Assembly (NCBI GenBank): GCA_013912105.1 | Contig: JACERY010000005.1 | Coordinates: 1 to 64,000 of the forward strand | DNA: 64,000 nt | Source of the DNA: Acidimicrobiales bacterium | GTDB taxonomy: Bacteria > Actinomycetota > Acidimicrobiia > Acidimicrobiales > UBA8592 | Direction: 5' to 3' | Part shown: piece by piece, positions 1 to 9,247 of the stretch | Layout: the number at the start of each line of letters is the position of its first letter | How positions within the stretch are numbered: the stretch's first letter is position 1 | Translations under genes and position numbers: made by a program | The notes under the pieces: generated by a model | Seen by the model: the letters and a program-made list of their open reading frames with translations, nothing else | What the model was told of the DNA's origin: nothing | The model's database searches: none

Positions 1-644
1 CCAACAAGGACACCTGCAGCTCCTGTTCGCATTAAGTGAAGAGCAGCTTCGTAAGAAGCACAACCTCCAACAATTGTTGGAATGGGAAAATCACGAACAA
101 AAGTTTTAAGATTTAGTGGTTCTTTTGTTTGTGAAACGTGTTCAGCAGTGACGACTGTTCCTTGGATGACCAATAGATCTAATTCACTCTCTAAGAAATA
201 CTGGGAGAAAAGTTCTGTTCTTTGCGGGGTTACCGAAACACATGAAATAACGCCGGAAGCATTTATTTCTTTGATTCTTTGAGAGATTAATTCAAGCTTG
301 ACAGGTTCTAAGTAGATCTCTTGCATTCGTTTGGTCGCATGTTCTGGCTTAAGTTGCGATATTTCATCGAGCATGTCGGTTGGATCTTCGTAGCGTGTCC
401 AAAGACCTTCAAGATTTAGAACACCGATTCCTCCTAATCGACCTATTTCGATGGCTGTTTGAGGGCTTACGACACCATCCATGGCTGAAGCCATCAATGG
501 GAGTTCGAGGGAAAATGCATCTATTGCCCAACTAATATCAACATCTTCAGGGTCTCGGGTTCTTCGACTCGGGACAATAGCTATGTCATCGAAGCCATAA
601 GCTCTCCGACCAGATTTACCCATTCCTATTTCTACTTCCGCCAT
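1..644 (-). CDS. guaB3: GuaB3-type IMP dehydrogenase-related protein (3' end outside window)
   Basis: About 214 N-terminal residues are visible; the gene runs off the left edge. It opens MAEVEIGMGKSGRRAYGFDD, followed by IVPSRRTRDPEDVDISW and LMASAMDGVVSPQTAIEIGR. This matches the TIM-barrel entry of the IMP dehydrogenase superfamily, in the GuaB3 version that actinobacteria carry beside the true GuaB2. Near the edge FPIPTIVGG continues the barrel. The catalytic Cys loop is not in view, so enzymatic competence cannot be judged. No CBS domain interrupts the visible part, as expected for GuaB3. The start is the ATG at 644. It is the last gene of a minus-strand run after groESL and the NUDIX gene, with a 91-bp gap. 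Family call is confident; the exact role of GuaB3 is less settled. Confidence 0.85.
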   Translation of the reverse strand, partial: MAEVEIGMGKSGRRAYGFDDIAIVPSRRTRDPEDVDISWAIDAFSLELPLMASAMDGVVSPQTAIEIGRLGGIGVLNLEGLWTRYEDPTDMLDEISQLKPEHATKRMQEIYLEPVKLELISQRIKEINASGVISCVSVTPQRTELFSQYFLESELDLLVIQGTVVTAEHVSQTKEPLNLKTFVRDFPIPTIVGGCASYEAALHLMRTGAAGVLV

Positions 645-735
645 ACCGGTACCCTTTTCTATGGGTTTAAGTTACTTATTCTAGTGAAATTCAGGACTTG
701 GGTAACGATGGTCTAAAGATTCGTTTGACCTAAAA

Positions 736-1422
736 TTAAGTTAATTCTTGAGTGTCCTGAATACGAATAAGTTTCGTTAAAAACTCTCTGATCATTGATC
801 CGGTTGCACCCCAAATAGTATCTCCAACTATCTCAAAGAAATTTATGCTCCTGATTTTTCCATCTCGAAGTACCCAAATTTCTTCTCGGTAGACTTCATC
901 TGAAAGCAACTCGTATAACGGTATATGTAAGATTTTTTCAACTTCAACTGTATTTGCTTTCAATTCGGGAGGATAAGGAAGAGTTGCGACAAATGGAGTT
1001 ACAAGCGAGTTGCTTCCTACTGTTACAAAGGATGCGAGTTGTCCGATTTTTTTGGGAAGTGTTGGATCTAAACCGATCTCTTCATGTGCTTCCCTCAAAG
1101 CAGTATCCCAAGGGTCGTTATCTTGAGGTTCTTGGTTCCCGCCAGGAAAACTAACTTCACTCGTGTGAAAACGCATAGTTTCAGATCGGCGAGTCAGAAT
1201 CATCCATACTTGTTCTTTAAATTCATACAAAGCTATGAGAACTGAAGATTCACGATCATATGAATCGACCGAAGAATCATCAGGAGTATTTCCTGTAAAG
1301 GTTCTTGTGATTGATTCTATGGTGAATTGAGGGTTACTTATATTTGACCAGGGAGCCGCTTCTCCTTCACTCCAACTATCCGGACGAGGAATTATTTGCT
1401 TGCCACCCCTCTTCTCTTGCAT
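736..1422 (-). CDS. NUDIX hydrolase, CoA pyrophosphatase type
   Basis: A 228-residue NUDIX protein. The centre holds ILTRRSETMRFHTSEVSFPG and then TALREAHEEIGLD. The first is the NuCoA signature of coenzyme A pyrophosphatases (UPF0035) and the second the NUDIX box with its metal-binding REAHEE core. A late WGATGSMIREFL fits the same family. Expected activity is cleavage of CoA or oxidised CoA to 4'-phosphopantetheine and 3',5'-ADP. The frame can extend to a TTG at 1452, but the ATG at 1422 lies 7 bp after the stop of the upstream small gene and avoids overlap, so it is preferred. The function is inferred from motifs only. Confidence 0.85.
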   Translation of the reverse strand: MQEKRGGKQIIPRPDSWSEGEAAPWSNISNPQFTIESITRTFTGNTPDDSSVDSYDRESSVLIALYEFKEQVWMILTRRSETMRFHTSEVSFPGGNQEPQDNDPWDTALREAHEEIGLDPTLPKKIGQLASFVTVGSNSLVTPFVATLPYPPELKANTVEVEKILHIPLYELLSDEVYREEIWVLRDGKIRSINFFEIVGDTIWGATGSMIREFLTKLIRIQDTQELT

Positions 1423-1429
1423 AGTATTT

Positions 1430-1615
1430 CTAGTCTTCAAGCAATGACTCAAGAAGTTCTGGCAATCCTCCGGTTTTAAGATTACTCATTACTCGTCCAG
1501 GAGGCGTTTCGCCAGTCTCCCATTCGTTCCATTGTGCGAGAAGTTTAGCTGCGTCTGGTTTTGGGCGTTGATCCATACTTGGAGAGGGTACTGATCTTTT
1601 TGTAATTAACTTCAT
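1430..1615 (-). CDS. Small conserved hypothetical protein (61 aa)
   Basis: A 61-residue basic-to-acidic protein with the core LLAQWNEWETGETPPGRVMS and a C-terminus rich in Leu and Glu. No known domain is recognised. It lies between groEL and the NUDIX hydrolase on the same strand, starting about 25 bp past the groEL terminator hairpin and ending 7 bp before the NUDIX start, so it is probably co-transcribed with NUDIX. The W-x-x-W-E and TPPGRV pattern looks conserved rather than random, and I believe similar small proteins occur beside groEL or NUDIX genes in Acidimicrobiia, but that needs a search. Confidence 0.6.
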   Translation of the reverse strand: MKLITKRSVPSPSMDQRPKPDAAKLLAQWNEWETGETPPGRVMSNLKTGGLPELLESLLED

Positions 1616-1639
1616 TATCTAAGAGACAAAAAGAAAAAA

Positions 1640-1660
1640 GGGCCGGATTTTCTCCGGCCC
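1640..1660 (-). terminator. Rho-independent terminator after groEL
   Basis: A perfect 8-bp G+C-rich stem (GGGCCGGA / TCCGGCCC) with a 5-nt loop. On the minus strand it is followed by a T-rich run (1639 down to about 1628). It lies 23 bp past the groEL stop, so it should end or attenuate the groESL transcript before the small gene and NUDIX. Confidence 0.85.
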
Positions 1661-1683
1661 GCTTTTCTTTCCAAATGGAATGA

Positions 1684-3336
<1,653 letters not shown>

Positions 3337-3340
3337 TTAC

Positions 3341-3631
3341 CTACTTGACTATGGCGAGTACATCACGCGCCGAAAGGATTAATAGTTCTTCGCCACCACT
3401 ACTGATTTCAGTTCCACCGTATTTTGCATAAACAACCGTGTCACCTGCTTCTACGTCTACAGGTATAAGTTCCCCTGTTTGTTCAGAACGCTTACCAGGT
3501 CCTACAGCTAGGACCTCTCCCTGTTGTGGTTTTTCTTTGGCCGTATCTGGGATAACAAGTCCGCTGGCCGTAGTTTCTTCGGATTCGCCCGGACGTACAA
3601 CTATCCGGTCTTCCCGTGGGTGCAAATTCAT
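3341..3631 (-). CDS. groS: Co-chaperonin GroES
   Basis: A 96-residue co-chaperonin lid for GroEL. It starts [20 protein letters not shown], contains the mobile-loop region [19 protein letters not shown], and continues [16 protein letters not shown] and [11 protein letters not shown], all standard for the family. Length is normal. It is first in the groESL operon, 13 bp before groL. The upstream 160 bp (3632-3791) hold no gene, but contain a SigR-like promoter candidate and an inverted repeat, listed separately. No clear CIRCE (HrcA) element was seen. Confidence 0.97.
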   Translation of the reverse strand: MNLHPREDRIVVRPGESEETTASGLVIPDTAKEKPQQGEVLAVGPGKRSEQTGELIPVDVEAGDTVVYAKYGGTEISSGGEELLILSARDVLAIVK

Positions 3632-3680
3632 CTTCTAGTACTCCTAGCACACTAAAAAAATTTTGATAATAATATGAGCT

Positions 3681-3710
3681 TTGAGTCATCTAAGTAACTC
3701 ACAAACTCAA
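3681..3710. promoter_or_regulatory. Inverted repeat upstream of groES, possible heat-shock operator
   Basis: TTGAGT (3681-3686) and ACTCAA (3705-3710) form an inverted repeat with an 18-nt centre that itself holds another CTC half. The arms equal those of the HspR element HAIR (CTTGAGT-N7-ACTCAAG), but the spacing is too long. The repeat falls around the expected start point of the SigR-like promoter candidate at 3715-3742. Operator function is speculative. Confidence 0.3.
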
Positions 3711-3714
3711 GATT

Positions 3715-3742
3715 CAACGATACGACCAAGGAATCAATTTCC
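3715..3742 (-). promoter_or_regulatory. SigR-like promoter candidate for groES
   Basis: Read on the minus strand, GGAAA (3742-3738) and GTTG (3718-3715) are separated by 19 nt. This resembles the SigR/SigH consensus GGAAT-N18/19-GTT. The predicted transcript would start about 75 nt before the groES start codon. A sigR/rsrA pair is encoded at the other end of this window. Confidence 0.35.
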
Positions 3743-3791
3743 AAACATCAAGTGGTGTCTTTAGCTAAAATCTTAAGTTCTTTCATTTAAT

Positions 3792-4778
3792 TTAGCTTCT
3801 GATACGTTCTGGTCGTGTTCCTTTGATACTGGCTCTTTCCATAACTCGTATGTGAGGAGAATAGTCGCTAGCTGCGTAATGTTGGACAGCTTGATTGTCC
3901 CAAAATGCAATCGAGTTGGTTTCCCAGCGGAAACGACATGAATATTCAAGGATTTCAAATTCCCGACAGAGTAAATCAATTAATTCATATCCTTCATTTT
4001 CTTCTAGTCCATCTATTGCACTTACGAATATTCGATTGACGTAAAGGAGAGGTTTTCCGGTTTCGTGATGATTGATGACTACTGGATGTTTTACAAGAGG
4101 ATATTTGGCTCTTATTTCTTCAAGTTTTTCTTTTGGTACTTGTCGAGCAAAAGCTCTAAGAAAGTCATGTGTGGCGTATAGGCCATCTATTCTGTCTTTG
4201 ATCTGATCTGGTAGACCTTCGTATGCTGCATTTGCGTCAACGAAAAGGGTGTCACCGCCGACAGGTGGTATTTCAACTGCTCGAAGAATCGCTCCTTGTG
4301 AGGGTTCTTCCCTCCATGTCACGTCGTGATGCCATTGATTTTCGTAACCGGCAGCTTTTGCATTTTTCTCAAACCTAACAAGTTCAGGTGTTTCAGCATT
4401 TGGGGGAAGGAATGGGTGAATCTCAAGTTCTCCAAATTGACTGGCGAAACGTAATTGTTGCTTTGATGTTATTTTTTGGTCACGGAAAAAAATTACTTTA
4501 TAGTTCCACAAGGCTTCTTTGATCTCATCGATGACGTCTCTGCTGAGTTCTTGGGATAGATCGAGTCCTTGCAACTCTGCGCCTATGGTTGGTGAGAGTT
4601 GTTTTACATTGAAGTGATTCCATTTGAGTTGCTGCAGACGTTCTCTTTCGGCGAATAAATGTGTTTGAGGTCCCATTGTGCGGGTGTATCCAGGTAAAGA
4701 AACTCTTCCTGGTAGTCCCTCACCTGGGTCTTTATCGGCAAGAATTTCTACATCTTGTAAATTGTCTGTAGTAGACAT
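3792..4778 (-). CDS. TauD/TfdA-family Fe(II)/2-oxoglutarate dioxygenase
   Basis: A 328-residue member of the TauD family of alpha-ketoglutarate-dependent dioxygenases. The facial triad is visible: WHHDVTW gives His-x-Asp, and the distal His is in VQHYAASDY. The 2-oxoglutarate-binding Arg lies in HIRVMERASIKGTRP. IPPVGGDTLFVDANAAYEGL is a strongly conserved family segment. An N-terminal extension of about 50 residues precedes the catalytic fold. The ATG at 4778 has a good ribosome site (AAGGGGGA). The family includes taurine, alkylsulfate and phenoxyacetate dioxygenases; neighbours (groES, pyrE) give no clue to the substrate. Taurine use is plausible but not shown. Confidence 0.85.
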   Translation of the reverse strand: MSTTDNLQDVEILADKDPGEGLPGRVSLPGYTRTMGPQTHLFAERERLQQLKWNHFNVKQLSPTIGAELQGLDLSQELSRDVIDEIKEALWNYKVIFFRDQKITSKQQLRFASQFGELEIHPFLPPNAETPELVRFEKNAKAAGYENQWHHDVTWREEPSQGAILRAVEIPPVGGDTLFVDANAAYEGLPDQIKDRIDGLYATHDFLRAFARQVPKEKLEEIRAKYPLVKHPVVINHHETGKPLLYVNRIFVSAIDGLEENEGYELIDLLCREFEILEYSCRFRWETNSIAFWDNQAVQHYAASDYSPHIRVMERASIKGTRPERIRS

Positions 4779-4831
4779 CAGAATCCCCCTTTTAATGCCT
4801 CACATTAAAGTAGCATGGGTGATCTCTGTTA

Positions 4832-5395
4832 TCAATTAGGGGGCTCTACTGGATCAATTCCTAAATCGAGATATGTTGCTAATGGATAATATAGGATTCC
4901 ACGACTTTCAATTAGTGGTCTCGCAGTTTCTCCTCTGTCAACAAGCGTTGCTACTGCCACCACTGAAGCTCCAGTTTCTTCGACAGCATGAATTGCTTTA
5001 AGAAGTGAACCTCCGGTAGTTATAGCATCTTCAACTATGAGGCAACGTTCTCCTTCACCAATCTGTGAACCTTCAATTAACTTATTGGTTCCTCGCCCTT
5101 TAGGCTCTTTACGAACAAAAAACCATCGGCAACGTTGAATACTAGCAATGCCTATGGTTAACGCATCTGCACCCAGAGTTGGTCCTCCAACTGCATCAAA
5201 TTTAACTCCATGCAAAATAAGCCCATCTACAATTGCCCGGCTTGCTATTTCAAGGTCGTCAAAGTGAGCAGTTGCAAGTTTTCCATCTACAAAATCTTGG
5301 CTCATAGCCCCTGATGCCAATTGGACTGGTGCTTCTAATTTTTTTAAACCTTTTGTTTTGATTATTTCAATTGCCTGTTCTTTTAAGCTTCCCAT
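4832..5395 (-). CDS. pyrE: Orotate phosphoribosyltransferase
   Basis: A 187-residue type I phosphoribosyltransferase that joins orotate to PRPP to give OMP in pyrimidine synthesis. The PRPP-binding loop is RCLIVEDAITTGGSLLKAI, and FVRKEPKGRGTNKLIEG is the catalytic flexible loop region. The open frame extends to 5470, but the ATG at 5395 is preferred: it has GGAGG four bases upstream and removes an overlap with the preceding kinase gene. It follows the APH-like kinase by 31 bp on the same strand. No other pyr genes are in the window. Confidence 0.9.
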   Translation of the reverse strand: MGSLKEQAIEIIKTKGLKKLEAPVQLASGAMSQDFVDGKLATAHFDDLEIASRAIVDGLILHGVKFDAVGGPTLGADALTIGIASIQRCRWFFVRKEPKGRGTNKLIEGSQIGEGERCLIVEDAITTGGSLLKAIHAVEETGASVVAVATLVDRGETARPLIESRGILYYPLATYLDLGIDPVEPPN

Positions 5396-5426
5396 AGAAC
5401 CTCCGACGCCTCTCTTAGCGTAGCGC

Positions 5427-6530
5427 CTACTGATCAATTGAACCGATGTATTGAACACTGTCGCGATCAACGACCGTAGCTATGCTCCGTTGAAGCACCG
5501 CATTAAATAGATCTTCAGCGCGTTGGTTTGGTTGATCAGCCATAACAGCAGTGTTCCCCCAGTTAACAAGCCAGAAAAGATGAGCTGTATCTATTTGATG
5601 AACGAGTTCATCAAATGTGGGATATCCAGACTCATTAGCCTGCATAACGTCAAAATAATCCTGAAGAAGTGCTATTTCACTTGATCTTCGAAGCTCAATA
5701 TCAAGATTGCATCCTAGGAAAGGTGAAATATCGCCAGACCCATCTCCTCTGCCAACAAGCTGGAAGTCAATCACTATTACTTCCGGCAAGGGATCTTTAC
5801 TGTCATCGAATAGAAGATTGTCCAACCTGAAATCATTATGAGTTAATGTCCGACTAAGCTCAGCCCAACTTTTTAACCATTTGGAAATCTCAGGAATAAA
5901 CTCTTCAAGCTTGCTGGGAAGCCATTCAGGGTATAGATGCCCATATTGATCCATTACAGAAGGCCAAGACTGTTCATATAGATTTTGTAAGCCCATGTTT
6001 ATGGGACTGTCGAGCGGGGGCACCCAGTCCATGGCTGCAAGTTCTTCGCTGTCCCACCAACGCGAATGAATTTTCGCTGCAGTTTCCATCACTGCTTTCG
6101 CTTCGGTTAGTGTGGCACCTTGAAGATGGTCACCTGACCTGTATCTACCTACATCTTCCATCAAAAGAGCGTACTTTTCATCTTCAGCATTTCGTCCGTT
6201 GAAATATATATCTGGTTTCTGGATTGCGACCTTTGGAGCTACTTGTTCATAAAAAAGTGATTCTCTTTCATACACTCCTAGCATCACCCCTAACGGTTTT
6301 AGCGATCCGTCCGTTGTTGGTATTTTCGCAATAGCTGTAGCCGGACCCGCCACTCCATCTCCATATTCGATATGCAAGCGAGCAAGTTCTCCAAGGAAAC
6401 CCTCCCCAACAGCTATTCGTTCAGATACAAGTGAAACGATAGGTCCATAATTATTTCCTGAAACTAAGAAAGCTTCGTTAAGCCAATCAATTGTGAAATC
6501 GTCAAGTGTTGAAGGAATATTTAAATCCAT
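5427..6530 (-). CDS. APH-like phosphotransferase (ecdysteroid/choline kinase-type)
   Basis: A 367-residue protein of the protein-kinase-like aminoglycoside phosphotransferase superfamily. The catalytic loop is THNDFRLDNLLF (HxD...N) and the metal-binding segment is VIVIDFQLVGRGDGSGD. The N-lobe has a hinge-like ALLMEDVGRYRSGD. This organisation is closest to the EcKinase/DUF1679 and phosphotransferase-family proteins that phosphorylate small-molecule hydroxyls. The substrate is unknown, and an antibiotic-resistance role is not implied. It is convergent with nothing and shares its strand with pyrE downstream; the divergent neighbour tag starts 98 bp away. Confidence 0.75.
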   Translation of the reverse strand: MDLNIPSTLDDFTIDWLNEAFLVSGNNYGPIVSLVSERIAVGEGFLGELARLHIEYGDGVAGPATAIAKIPTTDGSLKPLGVMLGVYERESLFYEQVAPKVAIQKPDIYFNGRNAEDEKYALLMEDVGRYRSGDHLQGATLTEAKAVMETAAKIHSRWWDSEELAAMDWVPPLDSPINMGLQNLYEQSWPSVMDQYGHLYPEWLPSKLEEFIPEISKWLKSWAELSRTLTHNDFRLDNLLFDDSKDPLPEVIVIDFQLVGRGDGSGDISPFLGCNLDIELRRSSEIALLQDYFDVMQANESGYPTFDELVHQIDTAHLFWLVNWGNTAVMADQPNQRAEDLFNAVLQRSIATVVDRDSVQYIGSIDQ

Positions 6531-6628
6531 TGTCTATCTGTAGTTAGTCTGTCTCGGGAAATCAAACTCGTTCACTAGAAATTCAAAGCTGTAAACAAAG
6601 CACTTGATTAATTAAGTACCATTTGCTT

Positions 6629-7237
6629 ATGACTGCGGAAGTTCTCATTAGCTCAGATGGTGTCACTCGTTGTTCTTGGCCAGGAAATAACTCCCTGTAC
6701 ATTAAATATCATGATGAAGAATGGGGTTTCCCTGAAGGTGAAGATGTAAAAATTTTTGAAAAGATAAGTCTTGAGGGTTTTCAATCTGGTCTTTCCTGGA
6801 TCACCATCCTAAAGAAACGCCAATATTTCCGGGAAGCTTTCTTTAATTTTGATCTAGAGATTGTCTCTAACTTTGGAGAGAGGGAAATTAAAAAATTGCT
6901 CTGTAACGAAAACATCGTCCGGCATGAAGGAAAGATTAGGTCTGTCGTAAATAACGCCCAAAGGGCGCTCATGTTAATAGAAAGCGAAGGATCTCTAAAG
7001 CACTATTTCTATTCCGAACCAGAATTTACGCCTTTGGATGAAACCGAATCGTTCATTTCATCGAAAACTGAAAAGTCAGAAGCAATAAGTAAAGATCTAA
7101 AGAAGCGAGGATGGACTTGGCTTGGGCCGACTACTATCTATTCATTTATGCAGGCGATGGGAGTCGTAAATGATCATCATCGCTTATGCGATCTAAGAAA
7201 AATCGTTGAAATTCAACGAGAGAAATTCTTTCATTAA
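6629..7237 (+). CDS. tag: DNA-3-methyladenine glycosylase I
   Basis: A 202-residue base-excision repair enzyme that removes 3-methyladenine from alkylated DNA. RCSWPG near the N-terminus and YHDEEWGFP supply the first Cys and His zinc ligands. LEGFQSGLSWITILKKRQ is the helix-hairpin-helix glycosylase core. GPTTIYSFMQAMGVVNDHH followed by C supplies the remaining His and Cys. Length and motif order match the family. The ATG at 6629 is preferred to a TTG at 6623. No strong Shine-Dalgarno is visible. It stands alone on the plus strand, divergent from the kinase gene. Confidence 0.93.
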   Translation: MTAEVLISSDGVTRCSWPGNNSLYIKYHDEEWGFPEGEDVKIFEKISLEGFQSGLSWITILKKRQYFREAFFNFDLEIVSNFGEREIKKLLCNENIVRHEGKIRSVVNNAQRALMLIESEGSLKHYFYSEPEFTPLDETESFISSKTEKSEAISKDLKKRGWTWLGPTTIYSFMQAMGVVNDHHRLCDLRKIVEIQREKFFH

Positions 7238-7257
7238 GAAGATAACACCTGTCTTCT
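7237..7257 (+). terminator. Weak terminator-like hairpin after tag
   Basis: A 6-bp stem AGAAGA (7237-7242) / TCTTCT (7252-7257) with a 9-nt loop, followed shortly by a short T run (about 7262-7265). It begins at the last base of the tag stop codon. The stem is AT-rich and short, so confidence is low. Confidence 0.35.
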
Positions 7258-7302
7258 CATACTTTTAGCTAACTAATAGAGGGTTACGAGTAGCCTGTAG
7301 TT

Positions 7303-8478
7303 GTGATTCATTCCGGAGATCCCTTTATTAAGTCAAATTTACGAGAATTTGGTGAAACGATTTTTGCAGAAATGTCTGCGCTTGCTATAGAAACAGGCGC
7401 AATAAACCTAGGGCAAGGTTTTCCTGATACAGATGGACCAATTGAAATTTCTGAATTAGCTATCCAGGCTATTCGTAACGGACAAAATCAGTATCCGCCG
7501 GGGTTAGGCATTCCAGAACTTCGTAAAGCAATATCAGCTCACCAAAAGCGTTTCTATAATCTTGATTTTGATTTTGACACTGAAGTGCTTGTAACTGCGG
7601 GTGCAACTGAGGGAATCGCTGCTTCTCTTCTCGCTCTCTGCAAACCTGGCGATGAAGTCATCACATTCGAACCTTATTATGACTCTTACGCTGCTTCTAT
7701 CGCTCTTTCAGGTGCAACTAGGCGAGTTGTAACCCTGCGAACACCTAACTATCAATTCGATCCTGAAGAACTTAGAAATTCTGTGAATGCAAACACTAAA
7801 GCGATATTGGTGAATTCTCCCCATAATCCAACTGGCAAAGTTTTCTCCAAAGAGGAGCTTCTCCTCATTTCTGAACTCTGCCAAGAACATGACCTTATTG
7901 CTATTTGTGATGAAGTCTACGAACATCTTGTTTTTGAAGGAGTCCACACCCCTCTGATTTCCCTACCGGGAATGCGAGACCGCACGATTCAAATTTCATC
8001 ATCGGGTAAAACCTTTAGTTTTACAGGTTGGAAAATAGGATGGGTTTGTGCTCAACCAGCTCTTCTCAATACTGTGAGAACAGCAAAACAATTTCTAACT
8101 TATGTCAACGGCTCCCCATTCCAGCCTGCAATCGCTTCGGCTCTTTTGCTTCCTGATGATTATTTCCGCGACTTACTTATTGATATGAAAAGAAAACGAG
8201 ATTGCTTGTCAAACGGACTAGAGAATGCAGGGTTTACTGTATTTGTTCCTGCAGGAACGTACTTTGTGACTGCAGATATTCGGCCGTTGGGTATTTCTGA
8301 TGGAAGAGAATTCTGCCTTACTTTACCGCAGACTTGCGGAGTCGTTGCTGTCCCAAATGTTGTCTTCTACGACAATAAAGATGAAGGCCGTCACCTTGTT
8401 CGATTTGCATTCTGTAAACGATTGGAAGTTCTCGAATCAGCAGTCTTAAGGCTAATGAGCTTGAAGGATAGTAAATGA
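7303..8478 (+). CDS. Class I/II PLP aminotransferase (glutamine transaminase / methionine aminotransferase type)
   Basis: A 391-residue fold-type I aminotransferase. It shows INLGQGFPDTDGP at the N-terminus, VTAGATEGIAASLLAL, the VNSPHNPTGKVF segment, DEVYEHLVFE, and the PLP-lysine motif SSSGKTFSFTGWKIGW. These fit the YbdL/kynurenine aminotransferase/GTK subgroup, which transaminates Gln, Met and aromatic amino acids. Its stop overlaps by 4 bp the start of an omega-amidase gene. That pairing is known for the glutamine transaminase/omega-amidase route, which turns Gln into 2-oxoglutarate and helps recycle methionine from its keto acid. The start is a GTG at 7303 with a weak upstream ribosome site. 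Confidence 0.85.
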   Translation: MIHSGDPFIKSNLREFGETIFAEMSALAIETGAINLGQGFPDTDGPIEISELAIQAIRNGQNQYPPGLGIPELRKAISAHQKRFYNLDFDFDTEVLVTAGATEGIAASLLALCKPGDEVITFEPYYDSYAASIALSGATRRVVTLRTPNYQFDPEELRNSVNANTKAILVNSPHNPTGKVFSKEELLLISELCQEHDLIAICDEVYEHLVFEGVHTPLISLPGMRDRTIQISSSGKTFSFTGWKIGWVCAQPALLNTVRTAKQFLTYVNGSPFQPAIASALLLPDDYFRDLLIDMKRKRDCLSNGLENAGFTVFVPAGTYFVTADIRPLGISDGREFCLTLPQTCGVVAVPNVVFYDNKDEGRHLVRFAFCKRLEVLESAVLRLMSLKDSK

Positions 8479-9233
8479 AAATTGCCGGAATTCAACATGA
8501 CATTATCTGGGAAAATCCAGAAGCTAACTTTTCTAATTTGCAACCGATGATTAATGAAGCCGCCGAGAAAGAAGTTGAACTTATTGTTTTATCTGAACTT
8601 TTTAGTACCGGATTTTCTATGAATACACCTCAAATAGCTGAAATGAGCGATGGACCGAGTGTTTCTTTTCTAAGCCAACAGGCATGTCGGGTTGGGATCC
8701 CAATCTGTGGTTCAGTTCCGCTCTGCGAAACCCCATCGCTGAATCCGACTAATTGCCTAATTGTGGCTCACCCTGACGGGTCGATAGATAAATACGCAAA
8801 GAAACATCTCTTTAGTTTCGCTGGCGAGGATAAGTATTATGCTGCTGGGACTTCAAGTCTGACATTACAGATCGGCGATATACGTATAAGTTTTTTTGTT
8901 TGTTTTGATCTACGTTTTGCGCCAGAATTTTGGAATCTAGCTGATGAAACTGACTTATTCGTCATCGTCGCAAACTGGCCAGAAGAACGGTGTAGTCATT
9001 GGAAATACCTTCTTCGCGCACGAGCTATTGAAAATCAATCATATGTATTAGGAGTCAACAGAGTTGGAGATGGAAATGGAATTTCATACTCAGGTGATAG
9101 TTGCCTTATCGACCCGTTAGGTGAAAATGTGGTTGAGGCATCTCCAAATTTGCCTTCGATTATTTTGGGAGAAATAGATAAACAGATTGTTATTGATACA
9201 CGTCATCGTTTTCCTTTTCTCAATGACCGCTAG
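8475..9233 (+). CDS. Carbon-nitrogen hydrolase, omega-amidase (YafV/Nit2-like)
   Basis: A 252-residue nitrilase-superfamily hydrolase. The Glu-Lys-Cys catalytic set is visible: LSELFSTGF (Glu), YAKKHLFSF (Lys) and FVCFDLRFAPEF (Cys). The Cys motif fits the YafV/Nit2 omega-amidase group that hydrolyses 2-oxoglutaramate or 2-oxosuccinamate. It overlaps the upstream aminotransferase by ATGA, implying translational coupling. Together they would complete an irreversible glutamine-driven transamination of keto acids, typically 2-keto-4-methylthiobutyrate. It converges with the beta-propeller gene, whose stop is 15 bp away. Confidence 0.85.
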   Translation: MKIAGIQHDIIWENPEANFSNLQPMINEAAEKEVELIVLSELFSTGFSMNTPQIAEMSDGPSVSFLSQQACRVGIPICGSVPLCETPSLNPTNCLIVAHPDGSIDKYAKKHLFSFAGEDKYYAAGTSSLTLQIGDIRISFFVCFDLRFAPEFWNLADETDLFVIVANWPEERCSHWKYLLRARAIENQSYVLGVNRVGDGNGISYSGDSCLIDPLGENVVEASPNLPSIILGEIDKQIVIDTRHRFPFLNDR

Positions 9234-9247
9234 TCAATAACAAACTA

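Noticed and set aside
3632..3791. CIRCE (HrcA) element upstream of groES
   Set aside because: No TTAGCACTC-N9-GAGTGCTAA match was found; only unrelated AGCAC fragments are present.
6602..6615. CTTGATTAATTAAG near-palindrome upstream of tag as an operator
   Set aside because: AT-only palindromes of this length are expected by chance here and it has one mismatch.
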